NCBI GenBank assembly: GCA_947458545.1
Contig: CANGYH010000001.1
Span: 496,001 to 560,000 of the forward strand
DNA length: 64,000 nucleotides
Reading direction: 5' to 3'
Source: Cytophagaceae bacterium
GTDB taxonomy: Bacteria > Bacteroidota > Bacteroidia > Cytophagales > Flexibacteraceae
Shown: positions 42,901 through 50,405 of the stretch, in pieces
Layout: every line of letters begins with the position of its first letter
Position numbering within the stretch: the stretch's first letter is position 1
Made by a program: the position numbers and the translations under genes
Notes under the pieces: model-generated
Database searches by the model: none
What the model saw: only the letters and a program-made list of their open reading frames with translations
What the model was told of the DNA's origin: nothing

Positions 42901-44705
42901 CTCGGAATAACACCATCAACAGCACCCGCCGGGGTATCACGGTTCGTGGCGGCAACGGCAGCGTGGTGGTAGCGCAAAACCGCATCAACCCTGCTGGCAC
43001 GGCTGCAGGCACCGGCATCTGGGTAGCAGGCCTCACAGACAACGGCATCAGCCTTACGCTTGACAGCAACCGCCTGGCCGCCGATACCGGCATTGTACTG
43101 GCCAACAACCGCCAAGCCATCGTCAGCAGCAATCAGATTTCCGTAAACCGCATAGGCACCTACGCAGGCTCAGGACTGTCGGGCACCACCTTCCCGGCCA
43201 GCGTGGCGGGCAGCCTTCAGTTTACAGGCAACACCATAGGCGCAGCCGCTGGCTCTGCCCTGGTAGGCATCGTTCTTGGCCACGAGGGCCGCAGCGCAGG
43301 CGTAACCCCAGCCTTCAGCCAGGTTACGATAGGCAATCCGTCAGCCCTTAACACCTTCGACGTTAACCTCCCCCGCTTCATAGAACTGCAAAGCACCGCA
43401 GGGGCTGAGTTTGATGTAAACTTCGATGGCCGCAACAATCTGTTCGGCACGGCCGGCGGGCCCAAACTACCCGTCGCCATGACCCAACCAGAGCTTTTCG
43501 AGCTAGAAGACAAGGTCGTCCATAAGATTGACTTTGCCGCCTTGGGCCTTGTCCGCATGCGCGACAACCAGCTTTACGTCACCCCGGCAAGCTTCATCAC
43601 CCCCCGTACCGCTACGCCCTCCATCCAGCGGGCCGTAGTGCCTTCCGCAGAGGGAGACCAGGTCTTCATCCAAAACGGCCTTTACCCCGATACGGCCCGC
43701 ATAAATAAAAGCCTGACCTTTGTGCCGGCAGGCACACGTGTGGTAGAAAACAACCTCGAAATGATCGGCCCCGGCCGCCAACTTACCCTCAACGGCCCCT
43801 TCACGCTAAGGCGCGGTCTTACACTTACAGACGGTAAAATCCGCCTCAATGCCGACAACCTGATTGTAGAGCAAACGGCCCTGCCCATCATTGGAGGCAA
43901 CAGCGGTAGCTATGTGCATACCAGCGCCGCAGGCAATCTTGTGCTCAAAGGCCTTGGCCAAGGAGCCCGCACAGATTCCACCCTCTTCCCCATCGGGTTA
44001 GAGAACGACTACAACCCTGTCTTTGTGCGCAACGGCGGTGTGGCAGACACTTTTGCCGTACGCATGCTGCCCGATGTGTTCACCGGCGGGCTTACGGGCG
44101 TATCCGTTCAAGACTCCGTCGTACGGGCTTCGTGGGTCGTCACAGAGTCGCTGCCAGGCGGCAGCGAGCTTCGCCTGCGCCCCCAGTGGAACGAAAGCCA
44201 AGAGAAGGCCCAGTTCCGCCGCAATCGGGTGGGCATTCAGGGTTTCTTTGCCAACGTACCCGGTGTCACGGGGCCCATCTGGGAGCCAGACGTCGTGCTC
44301 TCCGTACCGGTTGATGGCAACAACCCCTATTCAGCAGCGCGTGCCTTTCCGGCTGCCCGCAGCTTTGTCAATACGCCCGTCCGCGTCATCTCTTTGCCAG
44401 ACCTGAAGGACGACGTCTTCATCCCCAGCCTCTTCTCGCCCAACGCAGACGGCAACAACGACGTGCTCCTGGCCTACTCAAACACCGTCCAGTCCATCAG
44501 CCTCAAGATCTTTAACCGGCATGGCAACCTGGTCTATGAGGCCAACGACCCCACCCAAGCCCTCACCACCGGCTGGGACGGCACCTTCAACGGCCAGCCT
44601 TGCAAGCCCGACGTGTACGTCTGGACGCTGACCGGCACCTTCCAGAACGGCAAGCCCCTTTCGGCACTGGGCAAAACCACCGGCCATATCCGCCTCATCC
44701 GCTAA
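39996..44705 (+). CDS. Giant T9SS type-B cargo with duplicated beta-helix region
   Basis: 1569 aa with a signal peptide (LRSFLFGLIFLAGANAHA). The sequence after it, LYLSPSGSDTNPGTQAQPKG, is a DUF1565-like start of a right-handed parallel beta-helix; N-x-F/I-x-G-N repeats run through the body. Residues about 22-740 and 750-1465 are two copies of one design (each with a beta-helix, a PxxFLxLEDKxDH-like segment, a TxPSIQRAV repeat and a FRPQW end), so the gene arose by an internal duplication. The C-terminus from FIPSLFSPNADGNNDVL to GHIRLIR is the type-B T9SS domain. A PorP/SprF gene follows after 13 bases. Carbohydrate binding or cleavage is possible from the fold, but no catalytic motif was recognised. 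Confidence 0.87.
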   Translation: MTTYLRSFLFGLIFLAGANAHAQLYLSPSGSDTNPGTQAQPKGTLQGALSAIPVGGTDVIRVAAGTYVGTANIALRTFTLEPADPNGPRPVFTQNTGTQNQQALLAIDGCPNSTIRGIQLDVDQSYLVNGITTIGNCTNFRVDNVIIRAVGSIPGRRAGSATNPTQALAIDGSNVTTFPSVVIEGLQIAPTLGTTTANTWYFDRGLLLRGVQGRVGGPNAAQACTFKAARDILTQFLAGGSMRVENNTFNGGGIDVTLPQSTATVQLVGNRFEPQSTAAWLLPNLIFLKQNTNGARIEVDNNLISGYSNTGLLSAGSANVFVRGNQFLPNDTTRNNFTSLEVNTRWEGTTQTPAVANSITITGNTFGAARGTAKGTGILFKNERRPVADASFGALTVGGASAAEANTFGENLARFIKLDNQRLRTVNVTLDVSGNLYTIGGSALSPAGMTNADLFRLEDKLDHGIDDDSTGLLRVRPSELYITPRSFTAPQTTQPSIQRAVFFSQAGDIVNIKDSLYPLPVVVNKGLTFRPSGTATVIGDLAIQTPGPTDQLLIDNTMATRGVLTLTSGRILLQNSNLKVLAPSATNPPTGSDASYVITNGTGKLMLVGLATEDRNFPIGTLDAYRPVIMANAGTADTASLRIQAQVLSQGFTGTPVDTVVDFTWFFTEGTPGAGNYTFRPQWRTVDERPDFFRDRGFLQRWNATTASWEFLTGPRPPNYLPIAGADPYVATATGLNQTFSFDTPLRIYAPLEIPDTVFYVDGIDGQDNFPTRSGRTAEFAWRTLQYAVTNSRRVAPSRFIWIKVRSVAQPYNQPVTIPADKGRMVIRGGFGGADPAPTLTNATGSDPILTVSADTVLLEKLGLELSGAGTTTGLRGQTNYNLLSLDSCIISVSQASPNTSGIVLEATSQPQRIGLTASTIGTAATPLATGLAATNVFGQIGGTGGRGNTFNAATSIVITGANGGTLSARNNTINSTRRGITVRGGNGSVVVAQNRINPAGTAAGTGIWVAGLTDNGISLTLDSNRLAADTGIVLANNRQAIVSSNQISVNRIGTYAGSGLSGTTFPASVAGSLQFTGNTIGAAAGSALVGIVLGHEGRSAGVTPAFSQVTIGNPSALNTFDVNLPRFIELQSTAGAEFDVNFDGRNNLFGTAGGPKLPVAMTQPELFELEDKVVHKIDFAALGLVRMRDNQLYVTPASFITPRTATPSIQRAVVPSAEGDQVFIQNGLYPDTARINKSLTFVPAGTRVVENNLEMIGPGRQLTLNGPFTLRRGLTLTDGKIRLNADNLIVEQTALPIIGGNSGSYVHTSAAGNLVLKGLGQGARTDSTLFPIGLENDYNPVFVRNGGVADTFAVRMLPDVFTGGLTGVSVQDSVVRASWVVTESLPGGSELRLRPQWNESQEKAQFRRNRVGIQGFFANVPGVTGPIWEPDVVLSVPVDGNNPYSAARAFPAARSFVNTPVRVISLPDLKDDVFIPSLFSPNADGNNDVLLAYSNTVQSISLKIFNRHGNLVYEANDPTQALTTGWDGTFNGQPCKPDVYVWTLTGTFQNGKPLSALGKTTGHIRLIR
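40056..44400 (+). repeat. Two-copy internal duplication inside the giant cargo gene
   Basis: Unit 1 spans about 40056-42240 and unit 2 about 42256-44400. Matching landmarks keep the same order and an offset near 2.15 kb: ITGNTFGAA and FTGNTIGAA (about 41075 and 43220), ENLARFIKL and VNLPRFIEL, LFRLEDKLDH and LFELEDKVVH, QPSIQRAV and TPSIQRAV, and FRPQWR and LRPQWN. Protein identity looks only moderate, so the duplication is old. Confidence 0.75.
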
Positions 44706-44718
44706 TCCTCAAGTCGAT

Positions 44719-46116
44719 ATGCAAAACAGCTACCGTTTCCTCGCATTATTGCTGCTGGCAGCCACTTGGGGTACCGCCGCCCGGGCGCAAGATCCTGCCT
44801 TCTCTCAGTATTACAACACGCCTTTTCTGACCAACCCGGCCATGCTTTCCTTTCGGCCAGACATGGTGGTAGGGGCCAACTTCCGGTCTCAATGGGCGGG
44901 CCTGGGCCAGGCCTACACCACCACCATGGTCAGCGGGTTTTACCCCATTCTGAGCAAGAACAAGCTGCGTCAGTTCGGGGCCGCAGGCGGTTTCGTTATG
45001 TCAGACAGGCAACCCGTGGGCTCCATCAATACCACCAGCTTCGGGCTGGCGGGGGCCTACAAGTTGCCGCTCAACTATGCCAACTTCGTGCATTTTGGCA
45101 TCCAGCTCGGGTACTTCCAACGCTCTTTAAGCCTGGACGGTGCCACCACCGGCAGCCAGGCACAAAACAACTACTACAACCCCAGCCTCCCCCTCAACGA
45201 AGGCACGCTAGACCAGTCTCGCGGGGCGGGCACCATAGCCTTGGGGGCCTCTTGGGTAAACGAAGATGTGGACGGCGACATCCGTGCCCAGGCAGGTATT
45301 TCGGCCTTCCACATGAACGCCCCCAACATCAGCTTCACCCCCGGCTTTTCAGACAACATTTACCGCAACATCATAGCTACGGCCACCGTGCGGGCCGTTA
45401 AGGCGCCTGGCTTTTCGCTCTATCCGGGTGCCCGCTATATCTGGCAGGGCAACGCCCACAAGCTCAATGTAGGCGGCCTGGCCCGCTTTGGCATATCACC
45501 CGGTGGCCGAGGCCCCAACGCCGGCAAAAAAGACGCTATGTTCGGCGCAGGCACCATTGGCTTTGGCCTCTTCTACCAAGCCGTAGACGCCTCGGCGGCC
45601 ATTGCCACCGTAGAGCTGGTGCAGCCCCGCTATGCCGTCAGCGTCAACTACGACCTAGGCGTTGGCCAACTAAAAGACGGTAGCACCCGAGGCAACGCGA
45701 CGGAGTTCTTCGTCTGCTATCGCAAGACGCTCGGCAAACGCCGCAAAGTGGACCTGCGCTACTTCAAAACCAACAAAAACGGCGAGCCTGCCGAAGGTGC
45801 CAATCCTGGAGGCACAGCGCCCGACCCTGCCCCGGCCCCTACCCCGCCAGAGCCACAAGCCGCCCCAACAACTGAGCCTGCCCCAGCCCAAGCCGCGCCA
45901 GCCCCTGCAGACAAACCTGCGGCGTCTGCTGCTGCTCCGGCACCTGCGCCTCAGCCTAAGGTTAGCCCTGCGCCAACAACGGCCAAAGCACAGGCAGCCA
46001 AAGTCACCACCGCCAAGGGCAAGAAGAACACCAAAGCCGCCAAAGCCAAGGCAAAAGCCAAACGGAAGGCCGTCAAACGATCTGGCAGGCGCAGAGACAT
46101 TCGCATGGGGCGGTAA
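44719..46116 (+). CDS. PorP/SprF-family protein with Ala/Pro and basic C-terminal tail
   Basis: 465 aa. After a signal peptide ending in ARAQ, the start DPAFSQYYNTPFLTNPAML is the PorP/SprF signature, and the barrel part continues to about residue 349. The last 116 residues are foreign to the family: first a Pro/Ala stretch (DPAPAPTPPEPQAAPTTEP), then about 45 residues rich in Lys, Ala and Arg (KGKKNTKAAKAKAKAKRKAV, ending RRRDIRMGR), resembling histone-H1-like or peptidoglycan-binding tails. If the barrel sits in the outer membrane, the tail would face the periplasm. It is 13 bases after the giant cargo gene and is its likely secretion partner. Confidence 0.88.
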   Translation: MQNSYRFLALLLLAATWGTAARAQDPAFSQYYNTPFLTNPAMLSFRPDMVVGANFRSQWAGLGQAYTTTMVSGFYPILSKNKLRQFGAAGGFVMSDRQPVGSINTTSFGLAGAYKLPLNYANFVHFGIQLGYFQRSLSLDGATTGSQAQNNYYNPSLPLNEGTLDQSRGAGTIALGASWVNEDVDGDIRAQAGISAFHMNAPNISFTPGFSDNIYRNIIATATVRAVKAPGFSLYPGARYIWQGNAHKLNVGGLARFGISPGGRGPNAGKKDAMFGAGTIGFGLFYQAVDASAAIATVELVQPRYAVSVNYDLGVGQLKDGSTRGNATEFFVCYRKTLGKRRKVDLRYFKTNKNGEPAEGANPGGTAPDPAPAPTPPEPQAAPTTEPAPAQAAPAPADKPAASAAAPAPAPQPKVSPAPTTAKAQAAKVTTAKGKKNTKAAKAKAKAKRKAVKRSGRRRDIRMGR

Positions 46117-46149
46117 CCGCCCCCCTGTGCGCAAGCCGTCGGCAGGCCC

Positions 46150-46157
46150 AATCTTTG
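46150..46157 (+). promoter_or_regulatory. Candidate -7 box before the hydroxyacyl-CoA dehydrogenase gene
   Basis: AATCTTTG matches all but the first base of TAnnTTTG and ends 7 bases before the ATG at 46165, in the short gap after the PorP gene. Another possible leaderless start. Confidence 0.35.
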
Positions 46158-46164
46158 CACCTGC

Positions 46165-47034
46165 ATGAGGGCATACACAGTTTCTGATATTCAAACCGCT
46201 TTGGTGGCAGGTGCCGGTACCATGGGTGCCGGTATCGCCCAGGTTTTGCTGGCCAATGGCCTTCGGGTACATTTGATTGACACCCGGCCTGCCGCACTAG
46301 AGGCTGCGCGTCAGTCCATAGCAGATAGGTTTGCCTCCATGCACGCAAAAGGCAAATGGGCTCAAGACCCAGGCCTTACCCTAGAGCGCCTCAGCATAGG
46401 TACCCTAGACGACGCACCTGCCTTCCAGCTCATGATCGAGGCTATTGCTGAGATTCTGGAGGTCAAGCAGGCCCTGTTTGCTGCGGCAATGGCCCATATG
46501 CCAGATGCCATTTTTGCCACCAATACCAGCAGCCTTTCCGTCAACGAACTGGCCGCCTCCTTGGTACAAAAAGATCGCTTCGTCGGGTTGCATTTCTTCA
46601 ACCCGGCCCCGCTCATGCCTCTGGTAGAGGTAGTGCAGGCAGACACTACGCCCGATTGGCTGGTAGAGCTGTGCCATGCGTTGTGCCAGACCTGGGGCAA
46701 GGCCCCGGTCATAGTCAAAGATTCCCCCGGATTTATCGTTAACCGGGTAGCCCGCCCTTTCTACGCCGAGTCTATGCGCACCCTGGCAGACGGAGCGGCA
46801 TCCTTCCAGGCCATAGACCATGCCCTAAAAGGCCAGGGCTTCAAGATGGGCCCCTTCGAACTTATGGACCTCATCGGCCTGGATGTGAACTACAACGTAA
46901 CCAAACTCGTCTGGGAGGGGCTGGGCAAGCCCGCTCGCTTTACGCCCAACCCTGTGCAGGGAGACCGCGTAGCCCGCGGAGACTGGGGCATCAAAACCCA
47001 CAAAGGCTTCTATGACTACCCCAAAGACGCTTAA
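46165..47034 (+). CDS. 3-Hydroxybutyryl-CoA dehydrogenase
   Basis: 289 aa, typical of single-domain-pair 3-hydroxyacyl-CoA dehydrogenases (Hbd/PaaH). They oxidise 3-hydroxyacyl-CoA to the 3-keto form with NAD. The Rossmann site VAGAGTMGAGIAQVLL, ATNTSSLSVNELA, the catalytic His in VGLHFFNPAPLMPLVEVV and DSPGFIVNRVARPF are all present, and the C-terminal domain has GFKMGPFELMDLIGLDVN. It may work with IcmF in butyryl-CoA metabolism, or in fatty-acid or polyhydroxybutyrate pathways. The 3' end overlaps the next gene by 23 bases. Confidence 0.93.
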   Translation: MRAYTVSDIQTALVAGAGTMGAGIAQVLLANGLRVHLIDTRPAALEAARQSIADRFASMHAKGKWAQDPGLTLERLSIGTLDDAPAFQLMIEAIAEILEVKQALFAAAMAHMPDAIFATNTSSLSVNELAASLVQKDRFVGLHFFNPAPLMPLVEVVQADTTPDWLVELCHALCQTWGKAPVIVKDSPGFIVNRVARPFYAESMRTLADGAASFQAIDHALKGQGFKMGPFELMDLIGLDVNYNVTKLVWEGLGKPARFTPNPVQGDRVARGDWGIKTHKGFYDYPKDA

Positions 47035-47443
47035 ACACCGCGGTTATGCAATAGTGATTGGCCTGCTTGCCACAGCCTGCCGGCAAGAGAACCAGTTTCT
47101 AGACCCACTTCCCTTCGTTTTCGTAAACGAGCAAGTGTTCGTCAACGAGCTGCGTGCCCAGCCGCTCACCTTACCCGGCGGCTTTATCTACATCAACGGC
47201 GGGCTGAAAGGTATCATCGTTTACCGCCGTGGCCAAGGCGATTTTGTCGCGGTAGAGCGCCAGAGCCCCGTTGTGCCAGGCTGCCAGGTAAAGGCAGACG
47301 CCAGCCGCCTTTTCTTGCGAGACACATGCAGCAACAGCCAGTTTACCTTCGAAGGGCAGGTTAGTTCGGGCCCGGCCAGTGCCAATTTGCGCCAGTATAG
47401 AGTGAACTATGACGGTACCAGAATCCTTATAACCAATAACTAA
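47012..47443 (+). CDS. Rieske-like lipoprotein that has lost most cluster ligands
   Basis: 143 aa with a lipobox-like N-terminus (IGLLATAC, Cys23). The mature part follows the Bacteroidota Rieske-like pattern: [49 protein letters not shown] and [15 protein letters not shown] functional Rieske 2Fe-2S centre needs a Cys-x-His and a Cys-x2-His pair. Here the first pair reads Gln-Ser-Pro-Val, and the second keeps only Cys106, so no cluster is expected. It starts 23 bases inside the dehydrogenase gene and ends 2 bases before ruvB. Confidence 0.7.
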   Translation: MTTPKTLKHRGYAIVIGLLATACRQENQFLDPLPFVFVNEQVFVNELRAQPLTLPGGFIYINGGLKGIIVYRRGQGDFVAVERQSPVVPGCQVKADASRLFLRDTCSNSQFTFEGQVSSGPASANLRQYRVNYDGTRILITNN

Positions 47444-47445
47444 CC

Positions 47446-48480
47446 ATGCGCAATTTGAACCTCAATCCATCTATAGACGGCCTTACGAGCACCGATAAAG
47501 AGATCGAAAAAGCGCTGCGCCCCCTCTCCTTCGAGGACTTTACGGGGCAGGCCCCGATCGTAGAGAACCTGCGCGTTTTCGTAGCGGCAGCCAAAGTACG
47601 CGGCGAGGCACTAGACCATGTGTTGTTGCACGGCCCTCCTGGCCTTGGTAAGACGACCTTGTCCAACATCATCGCCAACGAGCTGGGGGCAGGCATTAAG
47701 ATCACCTCAGGCCCTGTTCTAGAAAAGCCCAGCGATCTGGCAGGCTTGCTAACAAGCCTTGAGCGGGGCGACGTCCTTTTTATTGACGAGATACACCGCC
47801 TCAACCCCGTGGTAGAAGAGTACCTCTACTCGGCCATGGAAGACTATAAGATTGACATCATGCTAGACTCTGGCCCCTCGGCCCGGTCTGTGCAGATTGG
47901 CCTCAACCCATTTACGCTTATCGGGGCCACCACCCGCAGCGGCCTGCTGACGGCGCCGCTGCGCGCCCGGTTCGGCATCACCTGCCGGCTGGAGTATTAC
48001 GATGCCAAGCTGCTCACCACCATCGTCCACCGCAATGCAGACCTATTGCGGACACCCATCGGCGACGATGCCGCGTTTGAAATTGCCCGACGCAGCCGTG
48101 GCACTCCCCGTATCGCCAACAACCTACTGCGCCGCACACGCGATTTTGCCCTCATCAAAGGCGACGGGGAGATTACCATTCAGATTGCCCAGCTAGGCCT
48201 GAAAGCCCTCAACGTTGACCACAACGGCCTAGATGAGATGGATAACCGGATTCTGAACTGCATCATCGGCAAGTATGCCGGCGGGCCGGTGGGCCTAAAT
48301 ACCATAGCCACCGCCGTAGGCGAAGAGGCCGAGACCATCGAGGAGGTGTACGAGCCTTTCCTGATCCAGGAAGGATACATCAAGCGCACCGCCCGCGGCC
48401 GCGAGGCTACCGAGTTGGCGTACAACCACCTGGGTGTACGCTACAATAAAACAGGCCAACCCGGCGATCTATTTCTTTAG
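47446..48480 (+). CDS. ruvB: Holliday junction branch-migration helicase RuvB
   Basis: 344 aa. RuvB is the AAA+ motor that, with RuvA, moves Holliday junctions. It has [10 protein letters not shown] at the N-terminus, Walker [16 protein letters not shown], Walker [17 protein letters not shown], the [20 protein letters not shown] sensor and Arg-finger region, and the C-terminal winged helix ([31 protein letters not shown]). All expected residues are visible. The stop is 2 bases from the convergent epimerase stop. Confidence 0.98.
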   Translation: MRNLNLNPSIDGLTSTDKEIEKALRPLSFEDFTGQAPIVENLRVFVAAAKVRGEALDHVLLHGPPGLGKTTLSNIIANELGAGIKITSGPVLEKPSDLAGLLTSLERGDVLFIDEIHRLNPVVEEYLYSAMEDYKIDIMLDSGPSARSVQIGLNPFTLIGATTRSGLLTAPLRARFGITCRLEYYDAKLLTTIVHRNADLLRTPIGDDAAFEIARRSRGTPRIANNLLRRTRDFALIKGDGEITIQIAQLGLKALNVDHNGLDEMDNRILNCIIGKYAGGPVGLNTIATAVGEEAETIEEVYEPFLIQEGYIKRTARGREATELAYNHLGVRYNKTGQPGDLFL

Positions 48481-48481
48481 C

Positions 48482-49480
48482 CTATACCGGCAAAACCAGG
48501 CAGGGCGCAGGGTTGGGAGATAGTTTGCCCTCTGCCTCGCTAACCCAGCCAAAAGGCTCTGCCTGCAGGTACAGCATCGAATCTAGATCGACATAGTCTG
48601 CCAGGCCTGCCAGGTGCAGGCCATGCCAGATGCCCACGCTCGTCTCTACCATGCAGCCTATCATCACCCGCATGCCCAACCGTCGGGCGGCCTGCAATTG
48701 CCCTATGGCCTCCTGAAGCGTACCCGCCTTTTGCAGTTTGATGTTGATGCCGTCAAAATCAGCCGCAAGGGCCTCTATGGAGGTGCTGCGTGTCACACTC
48801 TCGTCGGCCAGAATGGGGCATGGAAACTGACCCCTAATCTGACTGTACAATTCGCTCCCGGCCCGGAAGGGCTGCTCCAGCACCGTTATCAGCAGATGTT
48901 TTTGCCATGCGGCAAAATGCCGCTCCAGGGTAGCAACATCGCTGAAGGCTTCGTTGCCGTCTACCAGCACCGGGCCGTTGTACACCCGGGCCAGTGCTGC
49001 AAACACGGCCTCTGTACTTTGCTTGCCTACTTTGACCTTGATGGCCCCAAAGCGACCCAGGTTGTGCTTTTCAAAGAACGGCTCCACCTCTTCTGCAGGC
49101 ATAATGGGCAGCGTGAAGGTGGTGGCATATGCCGGCAGCAAGGCAGGCAGACCTAGCGCTGCGGCCAGGGTTTGGCCCGTATTTTGAGCCAAAAGGTGCC
49201 TGTGCGCCATATCCAAACCGACCGCAAGGCAGGCTGGTAATCCTAAAGACGCTTCTTGCAACGTCTGCGTATCAAGCTTTTGGCCAGCAAGGTGCGCCAG
49301 CAGAGCTTCTACCTGCTCGGGCGTTTCGTCGTAGCGGATATTGGGGGCCACCTCGCCCCAGCCGGTATGCTCCCCATCGGTAAGCCCTACAATAAAGTTG
49401 GTTTTGGCCACCGAGCTGTTGCGGGCTATGGCCCAGGTAAACTTCAGCGGTAGCTCTATGCGCTTGTAGACCAGCTTCAT
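48482..49480 (-). CDS. Dipeptide epimerase (enolase superfamily)
   Basis: 332 aa, muconate-lactonizing-like branch of the enolase superfamily. The best match is to L-Ala-D/L-Glu-type dipeptide epimerases, which interconvert dipeptides from peptidoglycan. Motifs: IKVKVGKQ with the first catalytic Lys, VDGNEAFSD, VLEQPFRAG and LADESV metal ligands, INIKLQKAGTLQEA with the second Lys, then MIGCMVETSVGI and YVDLDSMLYLQ. It abuts the nuclease gene exactly (no gap). Specificity within this family varies and cannot be read with certainty from the sequence. Confidence 0.88.
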   Translation of the reverse strand: MKLVYKRIELPLKFTWAIARNSSVAKTNFIVGLTDGEHTGWGEVAPNIRYDETPEQVEALLAHLAGQKLDTQTLQEASLGLPACLAVGLDMAHRHLLAQNTGQTLAAALGLPALLPAYATTFTLPIMPAEEVEPFFEKHNLGRFGAIKVKVGKQSTEAVFAALARVYNGPVLVDGNEAFSDVATLERHFAAWQKHLLITVLEQPFRAGSELYSQIRGQFPCPILADESVTRSTSIEALAADFDGINIKLQKAGTLQEAIGQLQAARRLGMRVMIGCMVETSVGIWHGLHLAGLADYVDLDSMLYLQAEPFGWVSEAEGKLSPNPAPCLVLPV

Positions 49481-50386
49481 CTAGTTGTTAAACCAGCTTT
49501 GGATGTCGTTGCCGGCCTCTAGGCGGCGTTCCACCTTATCGTCTAACCTGGGGAAGAAGTCCAGGCCGGTTTCAGCCTCAATCTTATCCACCGACACGCA
49601 AAATTTCTCTATAGATAGCTTGCTGTCCTTGTTTGGCACAAGAAACCCAATCATCTTCACCTCGGGCGGCTGCATGTCCAGCACAACCTTGTAGTATTCG
49701 GCAGGCACGGCGACCCTATTGGGCCCGATTGTCTTATGGCCAGGTTTGATGACGGGCCCCGTTACAACGTAGAGCACCTTATCTCGCTTTTGCCACCGGC
49801 GCACCTTCTCTTCTACTCTGCGCCAAACACCTGTGTTACAGGCCCGTACCTGGGGCGACATATTGCTAAGGTAGAAGCTTTCGGCATAGGCCGCCAAGCT
49901 GAGCTTCATGTCTCCTGCGGGCACAAGGTGGCCCCTATCGTAGCCAGATCCTCGGTAGTCTTGCAGCTCGGCGCTGCCCGTCTTAACGTCAGGGTCAGGC
50001 AAAAACTCAGCATCGGCCTCGTCTCGGCTAAACTTACCCGCAAAGTTGGCTGCCGTCAGCACATGGGCCGTCCAAGAAGGTTGCTCGGTGGCTTCGTTGT
50101 AGCTAAGCGTATAGCCCAGGTGTTTCACCACTTGCTCGCCTTGCACCCGGGCCGGTAGGCCTAGCAGATTATCAACCTCCAACGCCTCGGTAGCGTCTGC
50201 TGATGGTAACTCACCTTGCGTGTCCTGCAAGGCTACCTGTTCCGTAGTTTCAGCCATTGGGCGGGCCTTTTGCTCCTTCCAATAGTGGAACGCCAACCAC
50301 AGTACGGTTATACCCAAAATCAGCCACAAAGACCAGTCGAACCTAACAGGTGGCACCTTAGAGCGGGGCCTTTTCGGATATGCCAT
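49481..50386 (-). CDS. Membrane-anchored DNA/RNA non-specific endonuclease
   Basis: 301 aa. A single N-terminal membrane segment (LWLILGITVLWLAFHYW, about 20-36) follows a basic start, so the enzyme is probably held in the inner membrane with its domain outside the cytoplasm. The beta-beta-alpha-metal nuclease core is clear: GYDRGHLVPAGDM at 148-160 with general base His153, then LSNMSPQVRACNTGVWRRVEE (Asn184 as metal ligand, Glu192). It may degrade extracellular nucleic acid for food. It sits between the epimerase and the exported GATase-like gene in one minus-strand operon. Confidence 0.9.
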   Translation of the reverse strand: MAYPKRPRSKVPPVRFDWSLWLILGITVLWLAFHYWKEQKARPMAETTEQVALQDTQGELPSADATEALEVDNLLGLPARVQGEQVVKHLGYTLSYNEATEQPSWTAHVLTAANFAGKFSRDEADAEFLPDPDVKTGSAELQDYRGSGYDRGHLVPAGDMKLSLAAYAESFYLSNMSPQVRACNTGVWRRVEEKVRRWQKRDKVLYVVTGPVIKPGHKTIGPNRVAVPAEYYKVVLDMQPPEVKMIGFLVPNKDSKLSIEKFCVSVDKIEAETGLDFFPRLDDKVERRLEAGNDIQSWFNN

Positions 50387-50405
50387 GGCGTGATGATGCT
50401 TCGGG

